A stretch of 64,000 nucleotides of DNA from Leptolyngbya sp. PCC 7375 (GCF_000316115.1 NZ_JH993797.1:2218486-2282485); one strand, 5' to 3'. Positions 45,101 through 53,739 are shown, counted from the stretch's first letter. Translations and numbers: made by a program. Notes: generated from the sequence alone by a model not told the origin.

Positions 45101-46663
45101 GTAGCCATCTAAGCCATATTCCTGTTCTGCTGGATTATCACTGGCTAACAGTGGATTGTCATCAATAACGTCACCAATCACGTGGGAAACGTTATTGGTT
45201 TCACTATTAGCTTGAGTCAAACTATTTAATGCGTCATAACGTGGCTTTGGACCATAGCGATTATCCGCACGAAATCCATCATCTACAAAAGGACGAGTCG
45301 CATCGGGGAACACACGAACCCGAGCACTGTTGGTTAAAAGCCTATCATTCGCAATATCTGCTATGGCATCTTTACCAACTTCAGGAGCCCAGTCGCCAGG
45401 ATCCAAATTAGCAGTTACGTCTTCTGTAAGAATCAAAACTGGATCCACAGCGACGTCTGTTAAGAATGCTGCACCCTCATCTACTGAGTCAGTATTAATT
45501 CTTAGTCTATCAATACCTGGGTTAGCTGGATTCCCATTGTTTTCATCGTGGAAATCTGTACCTCCCCCAAAGCTGTCATCCCTGGAAGCCCCTGAAACTA
45601 GGTGGCCCTGGAAGAACGTATCGTCATTTCCATCTCCGTTAGTATCATATCCACTTAGGCTAAGAGTAATTTCCGATGCATCAGTGCTGAAAACACAGGA
45701 TTCTGGAGAACTTACTAAGTATGCCTCCAGTCCTTGGCTAGTAATGATGTTAGATTCCGAGTGCATTGCCCCATTCCAACGGAAAACTTCACCTGGAAAT
45801 ATTTCCATGTCGTAGCGGAACCAGGCACCATATTTATTACCTTTCGGAGTACTGCGGACCTGTTGATATTCGGCAGAATGAACCGTCCGATTAGGACTGT
45901 TAGGATTAGTGATCGTTAAAACATCAATTTGGAAGTTTTTCTGTAGATTACTGCCAGCATCTTGCCAACCATCACCTGACAGGATGCTTACAGGGCAACC
46001 TTCTGCTGATCGTTGTGTATTTATAGGACCGTTGCGCGTAACCAGGGCATTCGCTTTTTCCTCTGTTTCATTAGAGCTTAAGGTTATGTCATTACCACCT
46101 GAATCTGTTCCTTGATGAGAGGTCAAAAGCGAGTACACAATGAGACTGCCATCGTCAGATGGAAAACTCCATGCAGGGTCGGGGTTGCCATCACCATTAA
46201 TATCTAGCTGAGTTTCATCAGGTAAGGTGTAGGGATCCTGCTCTGAATGATCTGCATCTCCCCAAGTACCTGACTTGGCTAAGAGTGCATTGACCAAATC
46301 AATACTTGATGGCGGTCGCTTATCAATGATGGCCTTATCTTTTGTAAATAAGAACTCAATCTTTGCCTTTGCCCTATCAACTGCTGGAGCAGCAAAATTA
46401 TCGATGCTCTGCTGCTCACGATAGGCAATGGTTTGGTTTAGTCGACTAAACGAACGAAAGCTTAGGCCACCAACGGTTAGAGTCAACACCAAAAGCAACA
46501 TCACTGTTGTTGGCAAGATAAACCCGGCCTGGTTTGTGCGACTGAAGCGAGCGCCAGCAAAAATAAGGCGAAGCAGCCAAGCCATAAAATGCTTGGGTAA
46601 TTGCCTAACGTGAGTCAAAGATCGACGAAGATTAGAAACTCGAGAGCGTTTTGGGGTAGACAT
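42140..46663 (-). CDS. hpsA: Giant HpsA, block 1
   Basis: A 1507-residue homologue of the HpsA at 34755-39581, in the same position ahead of hpsB. N-terminal prepilin-like segment QAG/FILPTTVMLLLVLTLTV without Glu5, then the same FSFRS/NFAAPAVDRAKAKIEFLFTKD start of the mature domain. Acidic calcium-like loops (DINGDGNPDP, DTNGDGNDDTF) recur. The central region is shorter than in the other copy and is the most divergent part; the C-terminal portion is much better conserved. First gene of block 1 and of the whole pilin locus. Confidence 0.88.
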   Translation of the reverse strand: MSTPKRSRVSNLRRSLTHVRQLPKHFMAWLLRLIFAGARFSRTNQAGFILPTTVMLLLVLTLTVGGLSFRSFSRLNQTIAYREQQSIDNFAAPAVDRAKAKIEFLFTKDKAIIDKRPPSSIDLVNALLAKSGTWGDADHSEQDPYTLPDETQLDINGDGNPDPAWSFPSDDGSLIVYSLLTSHQGTDSGGNDITLSSNETEEKANALVTRNGPINTQRSAEGCPVSILSGDGWQDAGSNLQKNFQIDVLTITNPNSPNRTVHSAEYQQVRSTPKGNKYGAWFRYDMEIFPGEVFRWNGAMHSESNIITSQGLEAYLVSSPESCVFSTDASEITLSLSGYDTNGDGNDDTFFQGHLVSGASRDDSFGGGTDFHDENNGNPANPGIDRLRINTDSVDEGAAFLTDVAVDPVLILTEDVTANLDPGDWAPEVGKDAIADIANDRLLTNSARVRVFPDATRPFVDDGFRADNRYGPKPRYDALNSLTQANSETNNVSHVIGDVIDDNPLLASDNPAEQEYGLDGYWERRSVAQGLRVIVGQRLELGNRLGWEADDPLYPPTTVQAITDKGAAQAKQQKSLRDNLAAVQGMVAYHYTQDDGELPYICMASTVHPGTEQTLANSRTFGTYPQTVANRIDFLTGNGTNGWEFDFQGRYATSAAFSAAVMPDQPLGRALRNLAHFAGDPQGGAPSFPPVQGIQGDVVGPILDPEDDFVHPYPYLSMWGDFSILRRILFQHDYDDGSETDLVDIDAEYDALSPADKSTLHSTACTLGMLADNIEKLKAEYNLLQADPVVAAIEAALPPTSIGSTKQAKEWLNNELEGALSADDLEKAKLIALYRQVIRDRIYGFSTGATPADCATDFPASPKLVGAFCSSSQNPAYPSLYYLFPVLDHNQDGSLVAGVPGGPLGSVAATQTDEYNTEGLAADRYIFDDVTPGNIRVNSAVVYAVIDPANALDPTALSNLALTPANTVADFQQPTGNIATPEADIRDELQRSTINVGGTTFNVDGILHQLTFLDKAMMDGRELLSTRVLNLDIEKLTQITADASSFFMDGPDQVAWIPEVDGIFYAAREDAVREDSIVRPRRADWATCSDFTNLVDNGQNCPMIVANPADASQRGTSDPPLADNFISPKPVDMYADPDRRPNGFRLTNGSIIYRSADDKAAGVTFVTDNTAYIYGDFNLHQDAAGNILEEFQTKLGIDFATGVGNPFNDFYGRTNLDADFARGGQDLWRPSEIFADAVGILSSEFRDGWVEDAYIYETDGAAGTATVSSSYLNSDRPRNGNNPRQADDWQREDLAATQGDTDVTLPIWFDRNGRVFKAQDEADLASPYTEFPTSFAGANANQIGLNEKPNRQSNLITAADNTRVNALLVSGIVPLRSGQNYGGLHNFPRLLEYWPGKNLFISGGFFQLNFSTQATAPFDQDAWEPGTNPNVAQVDNGFYGAATRIWGYDVAFQYTSVAPIARRFITFGRPRSEFYRELPLNDEYIANLCTARNNAGNLELGADVGCQ

Positions 46664-47159
46664 CGCTGACTTCTAAAAAATAAGCGTTAGATCAGGTGTG
46701 GCATGTGCCAACATGACCATCGATTTGTAGTCTATTTAAGACTTAAAGCAATTGAACTCTCAGGGAACGAAAACTTGCGTGGTATCTACATGTCCCATAG
46801 TAGATTTACCTAGCCTAAACCTTTAATTACCAAACTGGTAATCAGTATAAAGCCTGAATAGTTTACTTGAACTTTACCCATTCCTTGTAACGAACCGATC
46901 AGATCGTTATCAAAACAATCCATAGATATCTGTCTCTACATCACTATCAGTCCGAAATAACTAAGGTCCTGCAAGATCATGCATTTGAATATCATCGACT
47001 ATATATACAGTAAATCCCCTGACTTTGCAGCCAGGGGATCTATCCGTGAACATACCAAAACTTTAAGCTTTTGATAAAGCTAAGTAAGCAGCATTAAGTT
47101 GTATCAACTCAGGCAATTGAAAACTCAATAAATTAAGGCCTGGACCGGTGCCACAGTCT
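46664..47159. other. Intergenic region upstream of the hps/pilin locus
   Basis: This 496-bp region upstream of hpsA block 1 should contain the main promoter of the pilin locus. It holds one hairpin (47014-47039) and otherwise AT-rich sequence with no evident gene. Confidence 0.55.
47014..47039 (-). terminator. Hairpin downstream of rpmB
   Basis: ATCCCCTG at 47014-47021 pairs with CAGGGGAT at 47032-47039 across a 10-nt loop, about 120 bp past the rpmB stop. No T-run follows, so this is a weak terminator candidate. Confidence 0.4.
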
Positions 47160-47396
47160 CTAATACTTACTCAAATCAATACCTGCCTCACGAGCCATTG
47201 CTTCAATCCCTTTCTTTTCAAGGGTTTTAATCGCTTTAGTGGATAAACGAAGCTTTACCCAACGTTTGCCTGTGGGCCACCAAACCCGCTTGTCTTGAAG
47301 ATTGGCCTGTTGTAGACGCTTGGTACGTCGGTGAGAGTGAGAAACAGCAAAGGCATTATTAGCCTTTTTATTCGTCAGATCGCATCTGCGGCTCAT
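47160..47396 (-). CDS. rpmB: 50S ribosomal protein L28
   Basis: A 78-residue L28. The opening MSRRCDLTNKKANNAFAVSHSHRRTKR and the WVKLRLSTKAIKTLEKKG segment are diagnostic. Highly basic, as expected for an rRNA-binding protein. Stands alone here, flanked by long non-coding spacers. Confidence 0.96.
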   Translation of the reverse strand: MSRRCDLTNKKANNAFAVSHSHRRTKRLQQANLQDKRVWWPTGKRWVKLRLSTKAIKTLEKKGIEAMAREAGIDLSKY

Positions 47397-47641
47397 GGTA
47401 CAGTCCTTGGAATACAGTCCTTAATCCTTACATGGCTGCACTCTTAAATGCAACCCCCCTCATATTTTAGGGCTGATTCTCTAATCAAAAGATATTTCCA
47501 TAATTGAGTAACAGTCCAAGTTGTTTTAGGGCGTTTAGGCCCCCTACTCCCCAATTCTGGTGGCTTTGAGTCTTGTTTCCCCAGGATTGGGAAACCCCAG
47601 TATTCCTAATTTGGAAAAGGTGGACTATTCCATTAAAAGGG

Positions 47642-48064
47642 CTACGGTGTACACACATCTCGAAAGGGAGTTCACGATCCTGCATAACCCCCCTTAATAC
47701 CCTCTAAAGCCCTCCTGGCATGGGCTAAAGCCTAAGGTAAAGGGGGAAACTCCGGTCCTCCCCCTTACCAACTACGGTGTATACACATCTAGAAGATAAT
47801 GTCCCAAAAAGTAGACCTGACCTTGAATTTGCCCTCATCCTAAATCCTTCTCCCTGGGGGCGAAGGACTTTGAGGCCAGGCCCCCCCTTCTCCCTCAGGG
47901 AGTAAGGGGTTGGGGGATGTAGAGCTTTGCTCTTCTCGCAGAGTGGGCTCGAGATTTGGAGCGACTCTCCGACTTATGTATACACGGTAGCCCTTACCAA
48001 GGGGGAGTTAGAGGGTTTAGACAAGCGCAAACGCTAGTTTCCAGGACTTATGTGTACACGATAG
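47642..48064. repeat. Nested inverted repeats with GTGTAYAC cores (MITE-like)
   Basis: CTACGGTGTACACACATCT (47642-47660) and CTACGGTGTATACACATCT (47772-47790) face the inverted copies at 47971-47990 and 48046-48064 (ACTTATGTGTACACGATAG type). The inner pair is flanked by TCCCCCTTACC on one side and its mirror on the other, giving a roughly 250-bp unit (about 47757-48006) with inverted ends. This looks like a non-autonomous element, or one nested in another. No transposase gene is present. Confidence 0.7.
47735..47769. repeat. GGTAAAGGGGGA/TCCCCCTTACC palindrome
   Basis: GGTAAAGGGGGA pairs with TCCCCCTTACC across a short GC-rich loop. This is a common dispersed cyanobacterial hairpin repeat and forms part of the MITE-like cluster. 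Confidence 0.6.
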
Positions 48065-48138
48065 ATCAAAAGGAGCCTGCAACCGGTATAGCCTTTTCGA
48101 AGAAACACCTATGAGGTCTTCAAGAAATCGGCTATTGC

Positions 48139-50115
48139 CTACGCTTTGGTTAAACCTGTTAGTAGGCTATTGGAGCGTTCTACAAACGACTTCATGCCAT
48201 CGGCATCAAATCCTTTCTGCGCCATTAGGGCCAGGTCGTATACATGTTGACAAATCATATTGGCCATGGACGCAGTAGGAGACTCACCACCGTCTGCTTG
48301 TACAATGGTGCCCTGACTCATGTCTAGCAGATTCTGGATCAGTGGATGAGCCGTATTCACCAGCAAGGTATGTTCCTCAGGGAACTGAGCTGTCTGCTGC
48401 TGCATCATCGCCATCATTTCCTGCATGCGGCGCATTTCTTCGGGGAGTAGCACAATGGCAGGCGGCGCACCCTGGGCATCGTCAGACTTGAGGGCATCGG
48501 TCCGAATCGTAACCTGGGGCTGAGCGAGGGCTTTTTCAAATAGCTCCTTCACCCGCTCACCCTTAGTTTTATTAGTGGTTGGGTCGACAATGTCACTACC
48601 TGCTGATTCGTCGATGAGGGTGTCATCCAGGTCAGAGTCTACCCGAGAGAACTTAACATCAGAATACTCCCGTTCTAGAAATGGTACAAAGTGAGTGTCG
48701 ATAAAGGAGTCTAAATAAAGGACCTCCAGTCCCTGACGCTTGTGCAGGTCGATATAGGTGGCTTGGGACACTTCGTCCGTTGTATAGAAGACTCGGTTTT
48801 CATGCTTCTCCTTATTCCGCTCTAAATATTCTTTGAGAGTGGTGTAGGGATTACCCTTGGCATCAATGGCTGCACCTTCCTCATCTGTCGACTGCCAGGC
48901 ATCGTCTTCTGCCGTTTGCACTTCAACTTTTGGCTGATCGCTGGCGAGGTTTGCCGTGGTTCGGAAAATTATAAAATCGGCGATCTGCTGCTTGAACTTG
49001 TCGTTATTGAGGGAGCCAAACTTAACGAAGGTGCCCAAATCTTGCCAGCACTCAATGTACTTCGCTTTATCAGTGCGGTATAGCTCTTTGAGACGATCAC
49101 CTACTTTTTTGGCAATGTAGTCAGCGATGCGGCGGACGGTGCGATCATTCTGTAAAAAGCTGCGGGAGACGTTTAGGGGAATGTCGGTACTATCGACGAC
49201 ACCGCGCAGGGGCAGTAGAAACTGCGGAATGATTTCCTCGCAGTTATCGCTAACAAAGACTTGATTGCAGAAAAGCTTAATTTGCCCTTTGGTAACGTCG
49301 ACGTCGGGTCGGAGCTTTGGAAAGTAAAGAATGCCGTTAACGACAAAGGGATAGTCCGTATTTAAGTGGACCCAAAGCAGCGGCTCCTCTTGGAATGGAT
49401 AGAGATAGCGATAGAGTTCTAGATAATCCTCGTCGGTGAGGTTACCGGGGGATTGCTTCCAGGGAGCATTTTGTTTATTGGCAGATTCCCCATCTAATTT
49501 GATGGGAACAGGCATAAAGTCGCAGTAGGTTTTGATCAGCTGTTGGATGCGAGTCGTCTCCAGGTATTCAGCCTCTTCCTCCATCAAATGTAGGGTGATG
49601 GTGGTGCCTCGATCAGTTCGTTCTGAATCAGTCAGCTCAAAGGAGGTAGTGCCATCACAAGACCAATGGACAGCAGTGGCTTCTGCTTGATAAGACAAGG
49701 TGTCGATTTCGACTCGGTCGGACACCATAAATGATGAATAGAACCCTAGGCCAAAGTGACCAATAATTTGCTGGTCAGTATTGTCCTTATACTTAGATAC
49801 AAATTCTTCGGCACTGGAGAAGGCCACCTGGTTAATGTATTTCTTAACCTCATCAGCGGTCATGCCGATGCCATTATCACTAACACTGAGCGTTTTGGCG
49901 TCCTTATCGATAGCGATGGTAATTTCGGGCTCGCCGACTTCGCCAGTGAAGTCGGAGCTTCGGGACACCATATTCAGCTTACTGATGGCATCTACCGCGT
50001 TGGAAATTAACTCCCGCAGAAAGATTTCATGGTCGGAATAGAGCCACTTTTTGATGATGGGAAAAATATTTTCAGTATGGATACTGATGTTTCCCGTTTC
50101 TTGAACAACTGCCAT
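48139..50115 (-). CDS. htpG: Molecular chaperone HtpG (Hsp90)
   Basis: A 658-residue bacterial Hsp90. The N-terminal ATPase domain is intact (RELISNAVDAISK, SDNGIGMT, GHFGLGFYSSF), then the middle domain with SRSFLQND and the C-terminal dimerisation region rich in methionines (EEMRRMQEMMAMM). ATP-driven folding helper, important in cyanobacterial heat and light stress. The long upstream repeat-rich spacer is on its 3' side. Monocistronic. Confidence 0.96.
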   Translation of the reverse strand: MAVVQETGNISIHTENIFPIIKKWLYSDHEIFLRELISNAVDAISKLNMVSRSSDFTGEVGEPEITIAIDKDAKTLSVSDNGIGMTADEVKKYINQVAFSSAEEFVSKYKDNTDQQIIGHFGLGFYSSFMVSDRVEIDTLSYQAEATAVHWSCDGTTSFELTDSERTDRGTTITLHLMEEEAEYLETTRIQQLIKTYCDFMPVPIKLDGESANKQNAPWKQSPGNLTDEDYLELYRYLYPFQEEPLLWVHLNTDYPFVVNGILYFPKLRPDVDVTKGQIKLFCNQVFVSDNCEEIIPQFLLPLRGVVDSTDIPLNVSRSFLQNDRTVRRIADYIAKKVGDRLKELYRTDKAKYIECWQDLGTFVKFGSLNNDKFKQQIADFIIFRTTANLASDQPKVEVQTAEDDAWQSTDEEGAAIDAKGNPYTTLKEYLERNKEKHENRVFYTTDEVSQATYIDLHKRQGLEVLYLDSFIDTHFVPFLEREYSDVKFSRVDSDLDDTLIDESAGSDIVDPTTNKTKGERVKELFEKALAQPQVTIRTDALKSDDAQGAPPAIVLLPEEMRRMQEMMAMMQQQTAQFPEEHTLLVNTAHPLIQNLLDMSQGTIVQADGGESPTASMANMICQHVYDLALMAQKGFDADGMKSFVERSNSLLTGLTKA

Positions 50116-50610
50116 GACTTAGATTTACTCTGACTCATTAAGACTTGCTAACGGTGTTGGCTTTATACACTAATTTATACGAAATCCTGACTGATGGTGC
50201 CCGTTATCGAAGGGCATGGCTTCGACAGTGAGCTCAGCCGAACCGCACAAGGGAGTGCCCCTACAGGATTGTCCATTTTTATCGGATTTGTATTAAACGT
50301 GCATAAAGCATGCCGCACCATATATTGATACATCGTAAGTTAGAACCCAATTGTAGATTTCCGCTAATCTAGTTCGGTTTCCCCTACACCTTTTATAAAA
50401 ATGAGGGGTAAGTGCGTTACGCGTTAGCTATAGCGTTTCTCAGTCACATGAGGTACATTCTCAGAGCTAAAGCTTTCCAGTAAAAGGATCGGCTGCACCT
50501 TACCAGGTTAGGAAACGCTATATTGTGTTGCGATAAGTTGAATTCCTTCCAAAGGCTACCTGGGTGGGAATAGAAAAAACTTTAAGTTGTCAAATTGGTA
50601 GTGTTTTGGC
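50116..50610. other. Intergenic region with dispersed repeats
   Basis: A 495-bp spacer upstream of htpG. About 50200-50280 contains GCTTCGACAGTGAGCTCAGC, a familiar dispersed cyanobacterial repeat, and the unit at 50429-50522. No gene seen. Confidence 0.6.
50429..50522. repeat. MITE-like element with TATAGCGTTTC ends
   Basis: TATAGCGTTTC at 50429-50439 is mirrored by GAAACGCTATA at 50512-50522, enclosing 72 bp. Perfect 11-bp inverted ends around a non-coding core suggest a small non-autonomous mobile unit. A related half (TATAGCGTTTG) occurs near 56356. Confidence 0.65.
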
Positions 50611-51480
50611 TTACCAGTTAAAATGCCTGTCCGTTAATTTGTACAGTTCTTGATTGTAAGGAGTAAAATAACAATTTAAGGACTCATAAACTGAGGGCTT
50701 AATGTTGACTCGATTAGATGCAATGTTACGAGGCCTCAATTTTTTGAATTTATAATCTGTATCAATATCAATGAATTGACAAACCTGATGTAAAACAGAT
50801 GCTGGGTTTTGAAATAGTTGTTCAGAGCTTAGGACTAATACGTTTTTCCTAGAAAAGTACTCTAAAAATCTCTTGAGTTGTTCTGCATAACGACCACGGC
50901 TCTTGTAAGACAGATGGATAAAAAAATCATTCTTATAATCATGGTTAGCCCATGCTGGTGCGAGTCGTTTTTCCTCAGCTGCTATTGCTTCAGCAATATT
51001 TAGTGGTTCACGTCCGTAGCGCTTTTCATGGAAATAATGAGAGATAGCGCGCTCAGTGGGATTGCGTAAAATGGCAATGATTTTAGCCCCAGGCATTAGG
51101 TTAAACATTCGCTTGGCTGCTAAAGGATTAAACATATAAAGCGGTGAAGCTTCAAAGGTATGTTCCCTTGGTTGTATCTGTGCTTTAAGTGGAAAATGTG
51201 CCCGATACCATTTTTCTCCTTTGGTGAAAGTGTCAAGCTTGGGTGCTAATCCACCATCAAAGAAATGAACTTCCTTAATATAAGCAGGCCATATCTGGGG
51301 GTGCTCGGTTAAGTATTGATATAGGCTGGTTGTTCCAGATTTTTGGGCTCCAATAATTACAAAACTTGGTAAGGCTCTATGACGTGATGTTGCGTACCGT
51401 GCTTGCCAAATAAATGGGCGAGATGCACTCTCTAGATAGCGTGAAGCAATTCCATTCAGTTTGTGTAAAATGCCTGACAT
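50611..51480 (-). CDS. Sulfotransferase family protein (1)
   Basis: A PAPS-dependent sulfotransferase of about 289 residues from ATG 51480; the longer frame from 51561 overlaps the upstream gene. The 5'-phosphosulfate loop (FVIIGAQKSGTTSLYQYL) and the 3'-phosphate motif (ILRNPTERAISHYFHEKR) are intact, as in heparan/tyrosine-type enzymes. It is the last gene of a glycan operon with three glycosyltransferases and a second sulfotransferase, so the acceptor is probably a sugar in a surface polysaccharide (inference). Confidence 0.88.
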   Translation of the reverse strand: MSGILHKLNGIASRYLESASRPFIWQARYATSRHRALPSFVIIGAQKSGTTSLYQYLTEHPQIWPAYIKEVHFFDGGLAPKLDTFTKGEKWYRAHFPLKAQIQPREHTFEASPLYMFNPLAAKRMFNLMPGAKIIAILRNPTERAISHYFHEKRYGREPLNIAEAIAAEEKRLAPAWANHDYKNDFFIHLSYKSRGRYAEQLKRFLEYFSRKNVLVLSSEQLFQNPASVLHQVCQFIDIDTDYKFKKLRPRNIASNRVNIKPSVYESLNCYFTPYNQELYKLTDRHFNW

Positions 51481-51511
51481 AGTTTTGCTTCTATTGCTTT
51501 CACTGCTAACC

Positions 51512-52390
51512 TTAGGCAAATGTTTGTGTTGGTAAAACTGGCAAATTGACTTGCTGCACAAGGCTCTTAACGTAATTTTGCTGTTCTTGGGTGAACACTG
51601 ATAAAAATTTCTGAGAATTTGTATTCTGTATATTTTTTTGGGTTGAGGCTTTCCACGTTTCGCGAGATCGGATTAATTGGCTCGATGTATTCCGATAGTT
51701 TTCGAGCATGTGATCATCAAAGGGGACACCAATAAACTGACAGAGTCGTTTGACTTCATCTGTTGGATGGCTAACCATCTGCTCATAGTGAATCAAAGTA
51801 TGGTTAGGCTTATCCAGGTACTGATGAGTAATGGCAATGTCCTCAGTCCAACGTTGAATACAATTATCCAGGGTTTTAAAGGTACGTCCCCAATGATTGG
51901 GATGACGCTGAGCTAAGTCATATATAGAGGCAATGACATCCATGCCGCTTCTAACAATATGGATCACTTTCGCCTCTGGCATGTAGTGCTCGATATATTT
52001 CAGTCGGTGTAAATGTTCAGGGGTTTTCTCTAGCCAGATAGATTTTTTTTGTAGATGGGTCAATTCGCCCAGTATTTCTTTAAAGCTACGAACGTAGGCC
52101 TGAATGAGGGGTAAACGCGGAAGTTTATAAGTGAGTTCTGGATGCCCGACTTCATGCAAAAACGACTCCATTGTGTTGCGCATTTCCTTAGAAACTAGAC
52201 CTAAGGCATAGCGACGTGAGCGTTCCTCTGGCATCCAAACAAGATCTACAAAAAATTTGGATTCTGGGAATGAAGCAATATCGGGATGACTGGCTAGCAG
52301 GCTTTGTAGAAGAGTTGTGCCCGAGCGAGCACAGCCAACAATAAAGATAGGAGATGCTGTATATGGATGCTTGTGCTTTTGAGTCATCAT
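51512..52390 (-). CDS. Sulfotransferase family protein (2)
   Basis: A 292-residue PAPS-dependent sulfotransferase with PAPS loop IFIVGCARSGTTLLQSLL and 3'-phosphate motif HIVRSGMDVIASIYD. It belongs to a different branch from its neighbour: loop CARSGTT rather than AQKSGTT, and WLEKTPEHLHRL in the middle. Upstream are glycosyltransferases on the same strand. Distinct enzymes suggest two different sulfation positions (inference). Start at 52390 or the next ATG, one codon later. Confidence 0.87.
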   Translation of the reverse strand: MMTQKHKHPYTASPIFIVGCARSGTTLLQSLLASHPDIASFPESKFFVDLVWMPEERSRRYALGLVSKEMRNTMESFLHEVGHPELTYKLPRLPLIQAYVRSFKEILGELTHLQKKSIWLEKTPEHLHRLKYIEHYMPEAKVIHIVRSGMDVIASIYDLAQRHPNHWGRTFKTLDNCIQRWTEDIAITHQYLDKPNHTLIHYEQMVSHPTDEVKRLCQFIGVPFDDHMLENYRNTSSQLIRSRETWKASTQKNIQNTNSQKFLSVFTQEQQNYVKSLVQQVNLPVLPTQTFA

Positions 52391-52410
52391 ATGAGAAACA
52401 CAGATAAAAA

Positions 52411-52458
52411 TTAATAGGTGGTTTTATTAATAGGTGACTTTATTAATAGTGGTTAATT
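52411..52458. repeat. 16-bp tandem repeat (TTAATAGGTGGTTTTA type)
   Basis: Three units of about 16 bp (TTAATAGGTGGTTTTA, TTAATAGGTGACTTTA, TTAATAGTGGTTAATT) occupy the 91-bp gap between the GT4 gene and the second sulfotransferase gene. It may be a slippage product. Confidence 0.7.
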
Positions 52459-52481
52459 AGTGCAAAGGTGATTTCTCAAAT

Positions 52482-53729
52482 TTATTGCAATAGTTCTTGA
52501 TAAAGTTGCTTATAGGATGTTGATTGGACTTCAAATGAAAAATTTGTAATTACAGTTTGTCGAGCTTGTTGAGAGAGTTGTTGTAGACGCTCTGTATTTT
52601 CAAGAGTCCATTCAATACCTTTAGCCAAGTCTTCAGAACTGAAGCATGCAGCACGATAACCATTTTTTTGATGTTCAACAATATCGCGTAAGCCAGTGGC
52701 ATCAAAGGATACAACTGGTGTACCGCAGGCCATGGCTTCAATGGCGGTTTTACCAAAGGCTTCTTGAATAGAAGGGACTACCATCACATCAGCGGCTGAA
52801 TAGGCGAGTGCCAGTGTTACATTGTCGTTTAGGCGGCCCAGCATGGTATGAGGGATATTGAGTTTCATTGATGGTGAGATTTTGTTCGCACCAAAGATGA
52901 CCGCTCGCAGAGGCAAGGTATTGTTACTTTTTAGTTTATTTAGAGCAGCTCTTAAATGGTCAAAGCCTTTGCGCTTATCAGTGGTTGCACTTAACGCACC
53001 AAAAAGGATGAGTTTATCCTGTTGAGGCAGTTTCAGAATGTTACGGGCGATCTTTTTGTCAATAGGACGAAAAATATCAGTATCTACGGCATTGGGGATG
53101 ACTTGGGCAGGATACTGTTTTAATAGAGCACTTTTGCTGGCGCAGTCAGCTACCCATTGGCTAATGGGTACTAGGGTTAGATTAAGGTTTTGCCAGGCAT
53201 GATATTTGCGTTGCCAAACTTTTCTAGATAAGTCTTTTTCTTGATTAGAGCCCAGCATAGGACAGCGGCCACATTGCTGTTGATATCGAGTACAGCCTTG
53301 GGTGTAGCAGCAACCTCCGGTAAAGCTCCACATATCCCGTAATGTCCAGACGATGGGCTGGGTAAATGTTTTGAGTTGTTCTGGCCTGAGCAGCCCTAAC
53401 CCAACCCAGTGTAAATTAATGATGTCTGGCTTAATTTGTTGGATTTGTTTGATAACTGGATTGGGGTAAATAGCCGGGGAAAAGAGGCCCGGTGATTTGT
53501 GGGGGTAACGTTTTAAGGGCCAGTATTCGACGGTTTGACGAATACCATTAAGAATTTTTTGTCCTCCTGTAATGCCACTGGGGCCAATTACTGTTGAGTC
53601 ATCAGTATATTTTTCGGCCACGAGCATGTGGGAATCAACGCCAGCTCGTTTGAGGGCCGTATGCATCCAGTAGGCACCCCGAGCCGCTCCGCCATTCGCA
53701 TCTGATGTGCTGAGATGTAATATTTTCAT
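52482..53729 (-). CDS. GT4-family glycosyltransferase (WcaC-like)
   Basis: A 415-residue GT-B enzyme of family 4. N-terminal MKILHLSTSDANGGAARGAYWMH and the cysteine cluster CCYTQGCTRYQQQCGRCP resemble WcaC-like colanic-acid enzymes. The C-terminal EAFGKTAIEAMACGTPVVSF is the GT4 E-x7-E motif that binds the nucleotide sugar. Probably adds one sugar to a lipid-linked repeat unit. It starts 10 bp downstream of the GT2 gene, in one operon. Confidence 0.88.
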   Translation of the reverse strand: MKILHLSTSDANGGAARGAYWMHTALKRAGVDSHMLVAEKYTDDSTVIGPSGITGGQKILNGIRQTVEYWPLKRYPHKSPGLFSPAIYPNPVIKQIQQIKPDIINLHWVGLGLLRPEQLKTFTQPIVWTLRDMWSFTGGCCYTQGCTRYQQQCGRCPMLGSNQEKDLSRKVWQRKYHAWQNLNLTLVPISQWVADCASKSALLKQYPAQVIPNAVDTDIFRPIDKKIARNILKLPQQDKLILFGALSATTDKRKGFDHLRAALNKLKSNNTLPLRAVIFGANKISPSMKLNIPHTMLGRLNDNVTLALAYSAADVMVVPSIQEAFGKTAIEAMACGTPVVSFDATGLRDIVEHQKNGYRAACFSSEDLAKGIEWTLENTERLQQLSQQARQTVITNFSFEVQSTSYKQLYQELLQ

Positions 53730-53739
53730 CGAAACTCAG

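Larger units (their letters stand above)
47397..48138. other. Repeat-rich intergenic region between rpmB and htpG
   Basis: This 742-bp spacer has no convincing gene. It contains four copies of a 19-bp GTGTAYAC-centred repeat in two nested inverted pairs, a GGTAAAGGGGGA palindrome and a CCCTCATCC/CTTCTCCCT repeat, described separately. A 66-codon frame at 47485-47685 runs through repeats and is rejected. Confidence 0.7.

Noticed and set aside
47485..47685. 66-codon frame in the rpmB-htpG spacer
   Set aside because: It runs through the repeat cluster and has no motif; the region is better explained as repeats.
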